From Deltaproteobacteria bacterium (lineage in GTDB: Bacteria; Myxococcota_A; Polyangia; Polyangiales; Polyangiaceae), in contig JACQWT010000035.1 in the NCBI GenBank assembly GCA_016209145.1, forward strand, positions 1 to 48,297: DNA of 48,297 nt, in the 5' to 3' direction. The notes below the pieces were generated by a model. The model ran no database searches, was not told where the DNA came from, and was given only the letters and a program-made list of their open reading frames with translations. This document shows, piece after piece, positions 19,879 through 27,331 of the stretch. Position numbers and translations under genes: made by a program. Numbering within the stretch: position 1 is the first letter of the stretch; every line of letters begins with the position of its first letter.

Positions 19879-19995
19879 ATGGCTCGGCACCATGGCGCGG
19901 CCTTGGGGACGGGCGCCCCCATCCCTAGCCCAACTTCTCCCTCGGCGAAACTCCCCATGCCGGGGCGGGGCTGCCGACGCCCGCACCCTCGGGCC

Positions 19996-20247
19996 TCAGC
20001 GCCCTGCGTTCTTCCTGATGTAGTCGATGGCATCCTGGACGGTGCGAATGTGCTCCGTGTCCTCATCCGGGATGTCGATCTCGAACGCCTCTTCGAAGGC
20101 CAGCACGAGCTCCACGAGCCCAAGCGAGTCCGCCCCGAGGTCGTCGATGAACGTGGCCTGCGGCGTGATCTCGGCAGCGTCGACGTCGAGCTGCTCGCTG
20201 ATGATTCGGATCACCTCGGAAGCTGTGATGTCTTGACCTTCCCCCAT
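19996..20247 (-). CDS. acpP: acyl carrier protein
   Basis: An 83-residue acidic four-helix carrier. The phosphopantetheine attachment serine is S41 in [12 protein letters not shown], and helix III ([14 protein letters not shown]) is typical. The start ATG is preceded by GGAGG at good spacing. It carries growing acyl chains for fatty acid synthesis and sits 153 bp downstream of fabG in the usual fabD-fabG-acpP order. The Leu-to-Gly replacement after DSL is a common variation. Confidence 0.95.
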   Translation of the reverse strand: MGEGQDITASEVIRIISEQLDVDAAEITPQATFIDDLGADSLGLVELVLAFEEAFEIDIPDEDTEHIRTVQDAIDYIRKNAGR

Positions 20248-20400
20248 GGGTCCTCCACAAATAGCCTGCCCCGGTGTCTGCGCATGGGGCGGCCGGCCTC
20301 AGGGTTTCCCTCCCTACTCGATCACGCCGCAGTTTGCACCCACGAATTCGCCGCGACCCCTTCCCGACGAGTGGCCGGCCAACGGCGCCGGGACCAGGTG

Positions 20401-21147
20401 CTAGACGTATAACCCCCCGTTAACACGCAAGATTTGGCCGGTCACGTAGCCCGCCTCGTCCGAGCACAGGAACACCGCCGCGGCCGCCACTTCTTCCGGC
20501 CTCCCCGTGCGCCCGAGCGGGATCCCTCGCAGGGCGTGCTCGCGCACGGGCGCGGGCAGTCCCGCGGTCATGTCCGTCTCGATCAGCCCGGGCGAAATGG
20601 CGTTCACCGTGATGTTGCGACTGGCGTACTCGCGCGCCAGAGTCTTGGTGAGGCCCTGCAGCGCGGCCTTCGTGGTGGCGTACGCCGCCTGCCCGGCGTT
20701 GCCGACGTCGCCGGCCACGCTCGAGAGCACGACAACGCGCCCGGCCCGCGCGCGCATCATCACCCGGATCGCGGCGCGGGCGCAGGCGAGCGTCCCCTTG
20801 ATGTTGACCGCAATGACGCGGTCCAGATCCTCTTCCTTGATCCGCAGGAGCACGCCGTCGATGGCAATGCCGGCATTGGCCACGAGGATGTCGAGCCGGC
20901 CGCGCCGCTGGGCGACCTCGCTCACGACTTGCTCGGCCCGGCCCATGTCGGCCACGTCGAACCGGACGGCCTCGGCGCTGCCGCCCCGGCCGAGAATGCC
21001 CTGGACCACCTGCTCGGCCAGCGCCTCGCTCCTGGTGTAGTTGACGATGACGTGGGCGCCTTGGCCTGCCAGCGCCTCGGCCACGGCCCGGCCAATGCCG
21101 CGCGAGGCGCCGGTGACGATCGCCACCTTCCTGCTCAGGTCGAACAT
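20401..21147 (-). CDS. fabG: 3-oxoacyl-ACP reductase
   Basis: A 248-residue NADPH-dependent reductase that reduces beta-ketoacyl-ACP. It has the cofactor motif TGASRGIG, NAG in LVANAGIA, catalytic Ser in VLSSVAG and YATTK (Tyr-x3-Lys), and ends ILRVNGGLYV. AAGGAGG lies at ideal spacing before the ATG. It starts 15 bp after fabD, so the two are co-transcribed. Confidence 0.95.
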   Translation of the reverse strand: MFDLSRKVAIVTGASRGIGRAVAEALAGQGAHVIVNYTRSEALAEQVVQGILGRGGSAEAVRFDVADMGRAEQVVSEVAQRRGRLDILVANAGIAIDGVLLRIKEEDLDRVIAVNIKGTLACARAAIRVMMRARAGRVVVLSSVAGDVGNAGQAAYATTKAALQGLTKTLAREYASRNITVNAISPGLIETDMTAGLPAPVREHALRGIPLGRTGRPEEVAAAAVFLCSDEAGYVTGQILRVNGGLYV

Positions 21148-21162
21148 CCCTGCGCGCCTCCT

Positions 21163-22131
21163 TCAGCTCATGGCCGGCCCCAGCTCGAGGCCGAGGAAGG
21201 CCGGCACCTTCGCGATCGCAGCCATCGTGCCGACGCTGAGCACCTCGATGTCGCGCGCCGTCCGCTTGACGAGCCCCGCCAGCACCCGGCCGGGCCCGAT
21301 CTCCAGCACGTGGGTGACGGAGAGCTGGCCAAGCCGGCGCAACGTGCCGACCCACTGTACGGGGCTGTCGAGCTGCCGCAGCAACGCCTCGCGCACGGTC
21401 TCCGGCTCCTGCCTCGGCTCGGCATCCACGTTCGCCAGGACGGGAAAGCGCAAGGGGCCAAGCCGAGTCTGCCGCAACACGGGATCGAGCTGCTGTCGCG
21501 CCGGGGCCATGAGCGAGCAATGGAAGGGCGCGCTCACCTTCAGGGCGACGGAGCGCGCACCTCGCTCCCAGGCCAGGGCCTCGACCGCCGCCACCGCCGA
21601 AGCGTGCCCGGCGATGACGGTCTGGTCGGGGGCGTTGAAGTTGGCCGGGCTGACCACCTGGCCCTCCCGAGTACGCGCAACCTCGGCGCAGAGCCGCTCG
21701 ACGACCTCGGCGTCCAGCCCCACGATTGCCGACATGGCCCCCGACGCGAGCGGAGCCGCCTGCTGCATCGCGGCACCGCGAAGCCGGCACAGGCGCACGC
21801 CGTCCTCGAGCTCGATCGCCCCGGCGGCCACGAGGGCGCTGTACTCGCCCAGGGAGTGGCCGGCAGCGCAGACGGGCAGCGGCAGGCCCGGATGGCGCTC
21901 GCGCAGGGCCGCCAGCACGGCCAGGCTGGTCGCCAGCACCGCCGGCTGAGTGTTGGCCGTCAGCGTCAGCGTCTCGATGGGCCCGTCGAAGCAGAGCCGG
22001 CTCAGCGACTCGCCGAGCGCGGCGTCGGCGCGCGCGAAGATCCCTCGCGCGGCGGGCGATGCATCGCACAGGTCGCGGCCCATGCCCACGAGCTGGGCTC
22101 CTTGGCCCGGAAACAGCCAGGCGGCTCTCAC
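21163..22131 (-). CDS. fabD: malonyl-CoA:ACP transacylase
   Basis: Transfers malonyl from CoA to ACP. It opens with AAWLFPGQGAQLVGMG, carries the nucleophile S93 in GHSLGE, His in APFHCSLM and the QxxW-like ending PVQWVGTLRRL. I choose GTG 22131 because AGGAG lies eight bases upstream and it gives the usual family N-terminus; GTG 22152 would add seven residues. First visible gene of the fab operon; fabH and plsX, often upstream, are absent because the next gene is divergent. Confidence 0.93.
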   Translation of the reverse strand: MRAAWLFPGQGAQLVGMGRDLCDASPAARGIFARADAALGESLSRLCFDGPIETLTLTANTQPAVLATSLAVLAALRERHPGLPLPVCAAGHSLGEYSALVAAGAIELEDGVRLCRLRGAAMQQAAPLASGAMSAIVGLDAEVVERLCAEVARTREGQVVSPANFNAPDQTVIAGHASAVAAVEALAWERGARSVALKVSAPFHCSLMAPARQQLDPVLRQTRLGPLRFPVLANVDAEPRQEPETVREALLRQLDSPVQWVGTLRRLGQLSVTHVLEIGPGRVLAGLVKRTARDIEVLSVGTMAAIAKVPAFLGLELGPAMS

Positions 22132-22264
22132 GCTCTGCTCCTGCCGGCGCACGGGGCCGGCAACTGGGGCCTACCACAGTCCCCGCCCCGACTCACGCCG
22201 GCCCACGTCGGGTGGCTGCGCCGGGGTTACGCCCGCGCCGGAGCCGGAGTAGGATGCCGCCCAC

Positions 22265-23728
22265 ATGAGCTCGACCGTGCCGCCCGATCGGCCCCGTGTG
22301 CTCGTCGTCGACGACGAAGGGGCGATCTGCGACGTCGTGGGCGACTTCCTGGCCCTGGAGGGCATGCAGGTCGCAAAGGCGGCCGACGGAGTCGACGCGC
22401 TCGCCCTGCTCTCCCGCGAGCCATTCGACCTCGTGCTGACCGACCTCAAGATGCCGCGCATGGGCGGCCTGGCGCTGCTCGAGCAGCTCGCGGCGGTGGC
22501 GCCCGGCACGGTGTCGGTGATCATGACCGGCTACGGCACGGTGGAGACCGCCATCGACGCCATGAAGCGCGGCGCCTACGACTATATCCTGAAGCCGTTC
22601 AAGCTCGACCAGGTGCTGCTCGTGCTCACGCGGGCGCTGGACAAGCAGCGCATGGCGGCCGAGAACATCCGCTTGCGCGAAGCCCTGTCGCTGTACCGGG
22701 TCAGCGAGGCCATCTCCGCCAGCCTCTCGCTCGAGCAGGTGATCGACACCGTCGTCGCGAGCTGCCTGAACGAGCTGCACGCCGACTTCGTGAGCATCTG
22801 GCTCGACGACGGCGAGCGGCCCCTGTTCGAGCGCGTGCGCCGGCAGCGCGAGGGGCTGGACGGGCGCCTGGAGCAGGCAACCCTCGACTCCGAGCGGGTG
22901 CGTTCTCGGCTCGGCGGCGAGGAGCCCTTGCTGGCGCACGGGCCGGCCTCGAGCTGCTTCTTCGCGCTCTCGGACGGGGAGCTGAGCTCGTTCGCGGCCG
23001 TGCCCCTGCGCGTGGGAAGCCGCTCGGTGGGCTTCATCGCCCTGGCCTCGGCCACGCCCGGCCGGCGCATCGACGAAGGCCAGCGCAAGGTGCTGAGCAT
23101 CATCGCCGCCCGCGCCGCCGCCGCCATCGAGAACGCCCGCCTGTTCTCCGACTTGCAGGAAACCTTCCAGCAGACCATCGAGGGGCTGGCGCGTGCCATC
23201 GACAAGATGGACCCCTACACGTCCGGCCACTCCGACCGCGTGGCCCGCTACGCGACCTCGCTGGCCGCCCGGCTCGGCCTGGCCGCGGCCGAGGTGGAGC
23301 TCGTGCGGCAGAGCTCGCTGATGCACGACATCGGCAAGATCGGCTGCCGGCTCGACCTCAACAAGCCCGGCAAGCTCACGGCGGACGAGTACGAGGCGTT
23401 CAAGCGCCATCCGGTGCACGGGCGCGAGATCCTCGAGCCCATCCGGTTCCTGCATCCGCTCATCCCGGGCGTGCACCTGCACCACGAGCGCTTCGACGGC
23501 CGCGGCTACCCGTGCCAGCTCGCCGCCGAGGCGATTCCGGTGATGGCGCGCATCATCGCCGTGGCCGACACCTACGACGCCATGACCAGCGATCGGTCCT
23601 ACCGGCGCCGGCTGCCCCACGAGGTCGCCGCCGCGGAAATCGCGCGCTGCCGCGGCACCCAGTTCGACCCGGGCGTCGCACGCGTCTTCCTCGACGGCTT
23701 CGAGGCGCCCGCCCATGGGCCGCTCTGA
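22265..23728 (+). CDS. response regulator with GAF and HD-GYP domains (c-di-GMP phosphodiesterase)
   Basis: A 487-residue signalling protein. The receiver domain (1-120) has phosphoacceptor D60 in VLTDLKMPR, an acidic pocket in VVDDEG and K110 in YILKPF. A GAF domain spans about 150-300, ending in AAIENARLF. The HD-GYP domain follows, with the HD pair in SLMHDIGKIG and the extended motif HHERFDGRGYP, plus AVADTYDAMTSDR. Intact HD-GYP proteins hydrolyse cyclic di-GMP, controlled here by phosphorylation and perhaps a GAF ligand. The cognate kinase is not in the window. It is divergent from fabD across 112 bp, and its last 14 bp overlap lipB. Confidence 0.92.
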   Translation: MSSTVPPDRPRVLVVDDEGAICDVVGDFLALEGMQVAKAADGVDALALLSREPFDLVLTDLKMPRMGGLALLEQLAAVAPGTVSVIMTGYGTVETAIDAMKRGAYDYILKPFKLDQVLLVLTRALDKQRMAAENIRLREALSLYRVSEAISASLSLEQVIDTVVASCLNELHADFVSIWLDDGERPLFERVRRQREGLDGRLEQATLDSERVRSRLGGEEPLLAHGPASSCFFALSDGELSSFAAVPLRVGSRSVGFIALASATPGRRIDEGQRKVLSIIAARAAAAIENARLFSDLQETFQQTIEGLARAIDKMDPYTSGHSDRVARYATSLAARLGLAAAEVELVRQSSLMHDIGKIGCRLDLNKPGKLTADEYEAFKRHPVHGREILEPIRFLHPLIPGVHLHHERFDGRGYPCQLAAEAIPVMARIIAVADTYDAMTSDRSYRRRLPHEVAAAEIARCRGTQFDPGVARVFLDGFEAPAHGPL

Positions 23729-24488
23729 GCGGCCGAAAGCGCGCGCTCTCTGGCTCGGACGCCGCGCCTACGGTCCGGTCCACGAGCTTCAGTCCGAGCT
23801 CGTGCGGATGCGCGCCGCGGGCAAGCTGAGCGACACCGTCCTCTTGCTCGAGCACGAGCCGGTCGTGACGCTCGGGCGCAACGCCGATCCCGCTCAGCTT
23901 CTCGCCGTGCCGCCCGTAGTGCCCGTCGTGCGCACGGATCGCGGCGGCGGAGCGACCTACCACGGCCCCGGCCAGCTCGTCGCCTACCCCCTCGTCGACC
24001 TCGCCCCGCGCCGCGGCGGCTTGCGCGCCTACGTGGCGCAGCTCGGCGAGGCGATGGTCCGCATCGCACACCAGCACGGGGTCGAGGCCGGGAGCGATGA
24101 CGAGCTGGTGGGCGTGTGGGCCGACGCCGCCCACCCCGGCCGCTGGTTCAGGCGAGCCGCCGCGACCCGGCCGGTCAAGATCGGCGCCATCGGCCTGCGC
24201 CTCGCGCGACAGGTCACGACGCACGGGTTCGCGCTCAACGTGAACGTGGACCTTGGCTGCTACCGGTGGATCGTGCCCTGCGGCATCCGCGGTTGCGGCG
24301 TCTCGTCGCTGGCGGCGCTCGCCCCGCCCGCGTCGCGCGTGGAGCTCGGGGCGGCCTCGGCCGTGGGCGACACGGCGCTCGGCAGCGCGGCGACGCTGGC
24401 CGCGGCGCTCGATCTCGACTTGGCCGGCGTCGAGGATCTGTCCGCCGTATCCGACCTGCGTGGGGCTCTTCTCGGCGCTGCGGGCTAG
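23715..24488 (+). CDS. lipB: lipoyl(octanoyl) transferase
   Basis: Transfers octanoyl from ACP to the lipoyl domains of 2-oxoacid dehydrogenases. Signature motifs are present: RGGGATYHGPGQLVAYP, the Lys of the KIGAIG motif, THGFALNVN, and the active-site Cys in PCGIRGCGVSSL. Length (257) is normal. The ATG lies inside the end of the HD-GYP gene (14-bp overlap), an odd pairing that suggests co-transcription. lipA is not seen in the window. It ends convergent with, and four bases into, the Atl1-like gene. Confidence 0.93.
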   Translation: MGRSERPKARALWLGRRAYGPVHELQSELVRMRAAGKLSDTVLLLEHEPVVTLGRNADPAQLLAVPPVVPVVRTDRGGGATYHGPGQLVAYPLVDLAPRRGGLRAYVAQLGEAMVRIAHQHGVEAGSDDELVGVWADAAHPGRWFRRAAATRPVKIGAIGLRLARQVTTHGFALNVNVDLGCYRWIVPCGIRGCGVSSLAALAPPASRVELGAASAVGDTALGSAATLAAALDLDLAGVEDLSAVSDLRGALLGAAG

Positions 24489-24943
24489 CCCGCCACCAAC
24501 CTCGCCGCGAACCCCTCGACGCGCGGCACCTTGCCGCGCGCCGGCTGCACCACGCGGTGCCCCTCGACGCGCAGGAGCTCGGCCTGCCGCGCGACGCCCG
24601 CCGGGAACTTCGCGCACAGCGCGCCGTTGTCCTTGACCACGCGCCAGTAGGGCGCCACGGCGCGGCGGCCCGCGTCCAGCTCCTCCTGGGCAGCCCCGGC
24701 CACGATGTTCAAGAAGATCCCCGTGGTCAGCGGGCAGGTGAGGTCGGCGCCGTGCTCGCGGGCAAGCCGTGCCCGGATAGCGCTCGGCGTGATGAGCTTG
24801 CCCCGGGGCACCGAGCGCACAACGGCTGCGACGAGCTTCGGCGTCGGGATGAGCATCCTGCCGTCGCTGCGCGGGTCGCCCACGAGCTCGGGTTGCATGT
24901 CCGGCCGCATCTTGTCGAGAAACGACTTCTTGCCCTTCTTCAT
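24485..24943 (-). CDS. MGMT-family (alkyltransferase-like, Atl1-type) DNA-binding protein
   Basis: A 152-residue protein with the helix-turn-helix part of O6-alkylguanine transferases: VPRGKLITPSAIRARLA followed by CPLTTGIFLNIV and PYWRVVKDNG. The reactive PCHR cysteine site of true methyltransferases is absent; Trp-Arg of YWRV takes that place, as in Atl proteins, which mark alkylated bases for nucleotide-excision repair. The N-terminus is Lys-rich (KKGKKSF), and the gene has a GGGGG ribosome site. It is divergently transcribed from the Cys-repeat protein. Family call is good; the repair role is inferred. Confidence 0.75.
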   Translation of the reverse strand: MKKGKKSFLDKMRPDMQPELVGDPRSDGRMLIPTPKLVAAVVRSVPRGKLITPSAIRARLAREHGADLTCPLTTGIFLNIVAGAAQEELDAGRRAVAPYWRVVKDNGALCAKFPAGVARQAELLRVEGHRVVQPARGKVPRVEGFAARLVAG

Positions 24944-24976
24944 GGGATCGTGGCCCCCTTTCTACGCGAGAGGCGC

Positions 24977-24983
24977 TATCATA
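24977..24983. promoter_or_regulatory. overlapping divergent -10 boxes
   Basis: TATCAT on the plus strand (24977-24982) and TATGAT on the minus strand (24978-24983) occupy almost the same bases between two divergent genes. Either could serve as a -10 element, giving one shared bidirectional promoter. No strong -35 was seen on either side. Confidence 0.4.
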
Positions 24984-25030
24984 ACCGCCGGCCCGTGCCG
25001 AGTCACTCGGCCCCACCGGAGGTTCCCAAC

Positions 25031-27331
25031 ATGCTTTGTGCCCTTGGACGTCCATCTCTCCGCCTCGCCGCCGGCGGCGTGGCGCTCGTGCTTGCGGCCG
25101 GCTGCGGAGGAAGTGAGCCGGGTGTGTTGACCTCGACGACCGGAGCCGGCGGCGCCGGCCCGAGCTGTGCGGCCGGCTTGACCGAGTGCTCCGGCAAGTG
25201 CGTGCCCACCGCCCTCGATCCCGCCAACTGCGGCTCTTGCGGCAACGCCTGCCCCGAGGGACAAGTCTGCTCGGCCAGCCAGTGCGGCGTCACGTGCCTG
25301 GGCGGCACCACCAAGTGCGGCGACCGCTGCGTGACGACCGACTCGGATCCGGGGCATTGCGGCGCGTGCAACAACGCCTGCGGCGCCGGCCAGATCTGCT
25401 CCGCGGGCCAGTGCGGGCTGCAGTGCCTGGGCGGCGGCGTCAAGTGCGGCACCGAGTGCGTCGATACTGCGGTCGATCCCGCCAACTGCGGAAGCTGCGG
25501 CAACGTCTGCGAGGCCGGCAAGGTGTGCTCGGAGGGCCAGTGCGGCCTGGACTGCGCCGGCGGCACGACCAAGTGCAGCGGCCTGTGCGTCTCGACCGAC
25601 CTCGATCCCGCCAACTGCGGCGGCTGCGGCAACGCCTGCGGCGCGGGCGAGGTGTGCTCGGCCGGCTCCTGCGGATTGGTGTGCAGCGGCGGCACCACCA
25701 AGTGCGGCAACTCCTGCACCAACACGCAGCTCGATCCCGCCAACTGCGGCGGCTGTGGCGTGGCCTGCGGCCCGGGCGAGGTGTGCTCGGCCGGGCAGTG
25801 CGGCCTGGTCTGCGTCGGCGGCACGACCAAGTGCGGCGGCGGGTGCGTGGACCCCGAAACCGATCCGAAGCACTGCGGCGGCTGTGGCGTGGCCTGCGGC
25901 CCCGGCGAGGTGTGCTCGGCGGAGAAGTGCGGCCTGGACGGCGCCGGCGGCACCACCAAGTGCGGCAACGCCTGCGTCAGCACGCAGCTCGATCCGGCCA
26001 ACTGCGGCGGCTGCGGCAAGGCTTGCCAGAAGGGGCAGGTCTGCTCCGCCGGCCAGTGCGGCCTGGACTGCGCCGGCGGCACCACCAAGTGCGGCGGCAA
26101 GTGCGTGGACACGCAAAACGACCCGGCCAACTGCGGGGCCTGCGACCAGGCCTGTCCGGGCGGACAGGTGTGCTCGGGCGGGCAGTGCGCCCTCCAGTGT
26201 CTGGGCGGGACCACCAAGTGCGGCAACGCCTGCGTGGACATCAAGACCGACCCGGCCAACTGTGGCGGCTGCGGCCAGGCCTGCCCCGGCGGGCAGGTCT
26301 GCTCGGCCGGCCAGTGCGCCCTCCAGTGCCTGGGCGGGACGACCAAGTGCGGCAACGCCTGCGTGGATCTCAAGACGGACCCGGCCAACTGCGGCTCCTG
26401 CGCTCAGGCCTGCGCGGGCGGACAGGTCTGCTCGGCCGGCGCTTGCGGCCTGGTCTGCGTCGGCGGCACGACCAAGTGCGGCAACGCCTGCGCGGACCTC
26501 AAGACCGACCCGGCCAACTGCGGCTCCTGCGGCAAGGCCTGCGGCCAGAACGAGGCGTGCAGCCAGGGCAAGTGCACCAGCCTGTGCCCGCAGCCGCTGG
26601 TGATGTGCAGCAATGTCTGCACCAGCACCGATTTCGACCCGGCCAATTGCGGTTCCTGCGGCAAGATCTGCGCGGGTGGCCCGAACGCCTCGGCGGCGTG
26701 CGCCAAGGGCGTGTGTGGCATCGTCTGTGTCGCCGGCCGCGGCAACTGCAACGGCACCGACAACGACGGCTGCGAGGCCGACCTGTCGGCCGACCTCAAC
26801 AACTGCGGCGCCTGCGCCAACAAGTGCCCGTCCGTGGCGAACGGCACGCCGGCCTGCGCCGGCGGCAAGTGCGGCATCGGCCAGTGCAACGCCAACTTCG
26901 CCGACTGCGACAAGAACGCGGGCAACGGCTGCGAGGTGAGCCTGCTCACCGATGCGAACAACTGCGGAAGCTGCGGCAAGGCCTGTGGCGGCGGACAGAA
27001 CTGCGCCGCCGGCCAGTGTGTCCTTTGCAAGAACAACGATCCGGTGGTCAACGGCTTCTGCGCCCTGCAAACCGTGTGCGGTCAGCCCAAGCCCCAGGTC
27101 TTCGCGGGCGGCAACTGCTCGGACAACCACAACCAGTTCGCCCACTGGTGGTGCCAGCTCGGCGGCTACTCCGGCGCGCAGAGCTTCAGCGTGATCACGA
27201 GCGGCTCCTACCAGTCGCTCTACTACAACGGCGGCCAGAACGCCGTGCTCAACAACTGCAACCAGGTCAATTCGGCGATGTACGGCTACGCGTCGTGGTG
27301 CACCGGCGTCAACAACTTGCTGTGCAAGTAG
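25031..27331 (+). CDS. cysteine-repeat lipoprotein (MXAN_6577-like)
   Basis: A 766-residue exported lipoprotein: signal peptide, lipobox LAAGC (Cys25), short Thr/Gly linker, then twelve 43-residue units, each with about eight cysteines (consensus GGTTKCGNACVD, DPANCGSCG, GQVCSAGQCGLQC). After two divergent units it ends with a 100-residue non-repeat domain containing FAHWWCQLGGY and LYYNGGQNAVLNNC. I recall such proteins as MXAN_6577-like in myxobacteria, function unknown. In unit six the last cysteine is Gly (GLDG), leaving one Cys unpaired. GGAGG precedes the ATG. The next gene begins inside its last codons. Confidence 0.85.
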   Translation: MLCALGRPSLRLAAGGVALVLAAGCGGSEPGVLTSTTGAGGAGPSCAAGLTECSGKCVPTALDPANCGSCGNACPEGQVCSASQCGVTCLGGTTKCGDRCVTTDSDPGHCGACNNACGAGQICSAGQCGLQCLGGGVKCGTECVDTAVDPANCGSCGNVCEAGKVCSEGQCGLDCAGGTTKCSGLCVSTDLDPANCGGCGNACGAGEVCSAGSCGLVCSGGTTKCGNSCTNTQLDPANCGGCGVACGPGEVCSAGQCGLVCVGGTTKCGGGCVDPETDPKHCGGCGVACGPGEVCSAEKCGLDGAGGTTKCGNACVSTQLDPANCGGCGKACQKGQVCSAGQCGLDCAGGTTKCGGKCVDTQNDPANCGACDQACPGGQVCSGGQCALQCLGGTTKCGNACVDIKTDPANCGGCGQACPGGQVCSAGQCALQCLGGTTKCGNACVDLKTDPANCGSCAQACAGGQVCSAGACGLVCVGGTTKCGNACADLKTDPANCGSCGKACGQNEACSQGKCTSLCPQPLVMCSNVCTSTDFDPANCGSCGKICAGGPNASAACAKGVCGIVCVAGRGNCNGTDNDGCEADLSADLNNCGACANKCPSVANGTPACAGGKCGIGQCNANFADCDKNAGNGCEVSLLTDANNCGSCGKACGGGQNCAAGQCVLCKNNDPVVNGFCALQTVCGQPKPQVFAGGNCSDNHNQFAHWWCQLGGYSGAQSFSVITSGSYQSLYYNGGQNAVLNNCNQVNSAMYGYASWCTGVNNLLCK
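25160..26720 (+). repeat. twelve tandem 129-bp coding repeats
   Basis: The Cys-repeat units are 43 codons each, in phase. Units eight to ten (about 26080-26460) are nearly identical in DNA as well as protein, which points to recent duplication or gene conversion, while the outer units have drifted. The repeats also create long false reading frames on the minus strand. Confidence 0.85.

Noticed and set aside
20434..23829. Plus-strand 1131-codon open frame across the fab genes and the HD-GYP gene
   Set aside because: It is a shadow frame produced by high GC; all real genes in it are read in other frames or on the other strand.
25160..26720. CRISPR-like regular repeats
   Set aside because: The period is 129 bp and in phase with codons, and there are no short spacers; this is a protein repeat array.
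24962..27145. Minus-strand 727- and 461-codon repeat-rich frames
   Set aside because: They are the reverse reading of the 129-bp Cys repeats; the plus-strand frame has the signal peptide, ribosome site and cysteine pattern.
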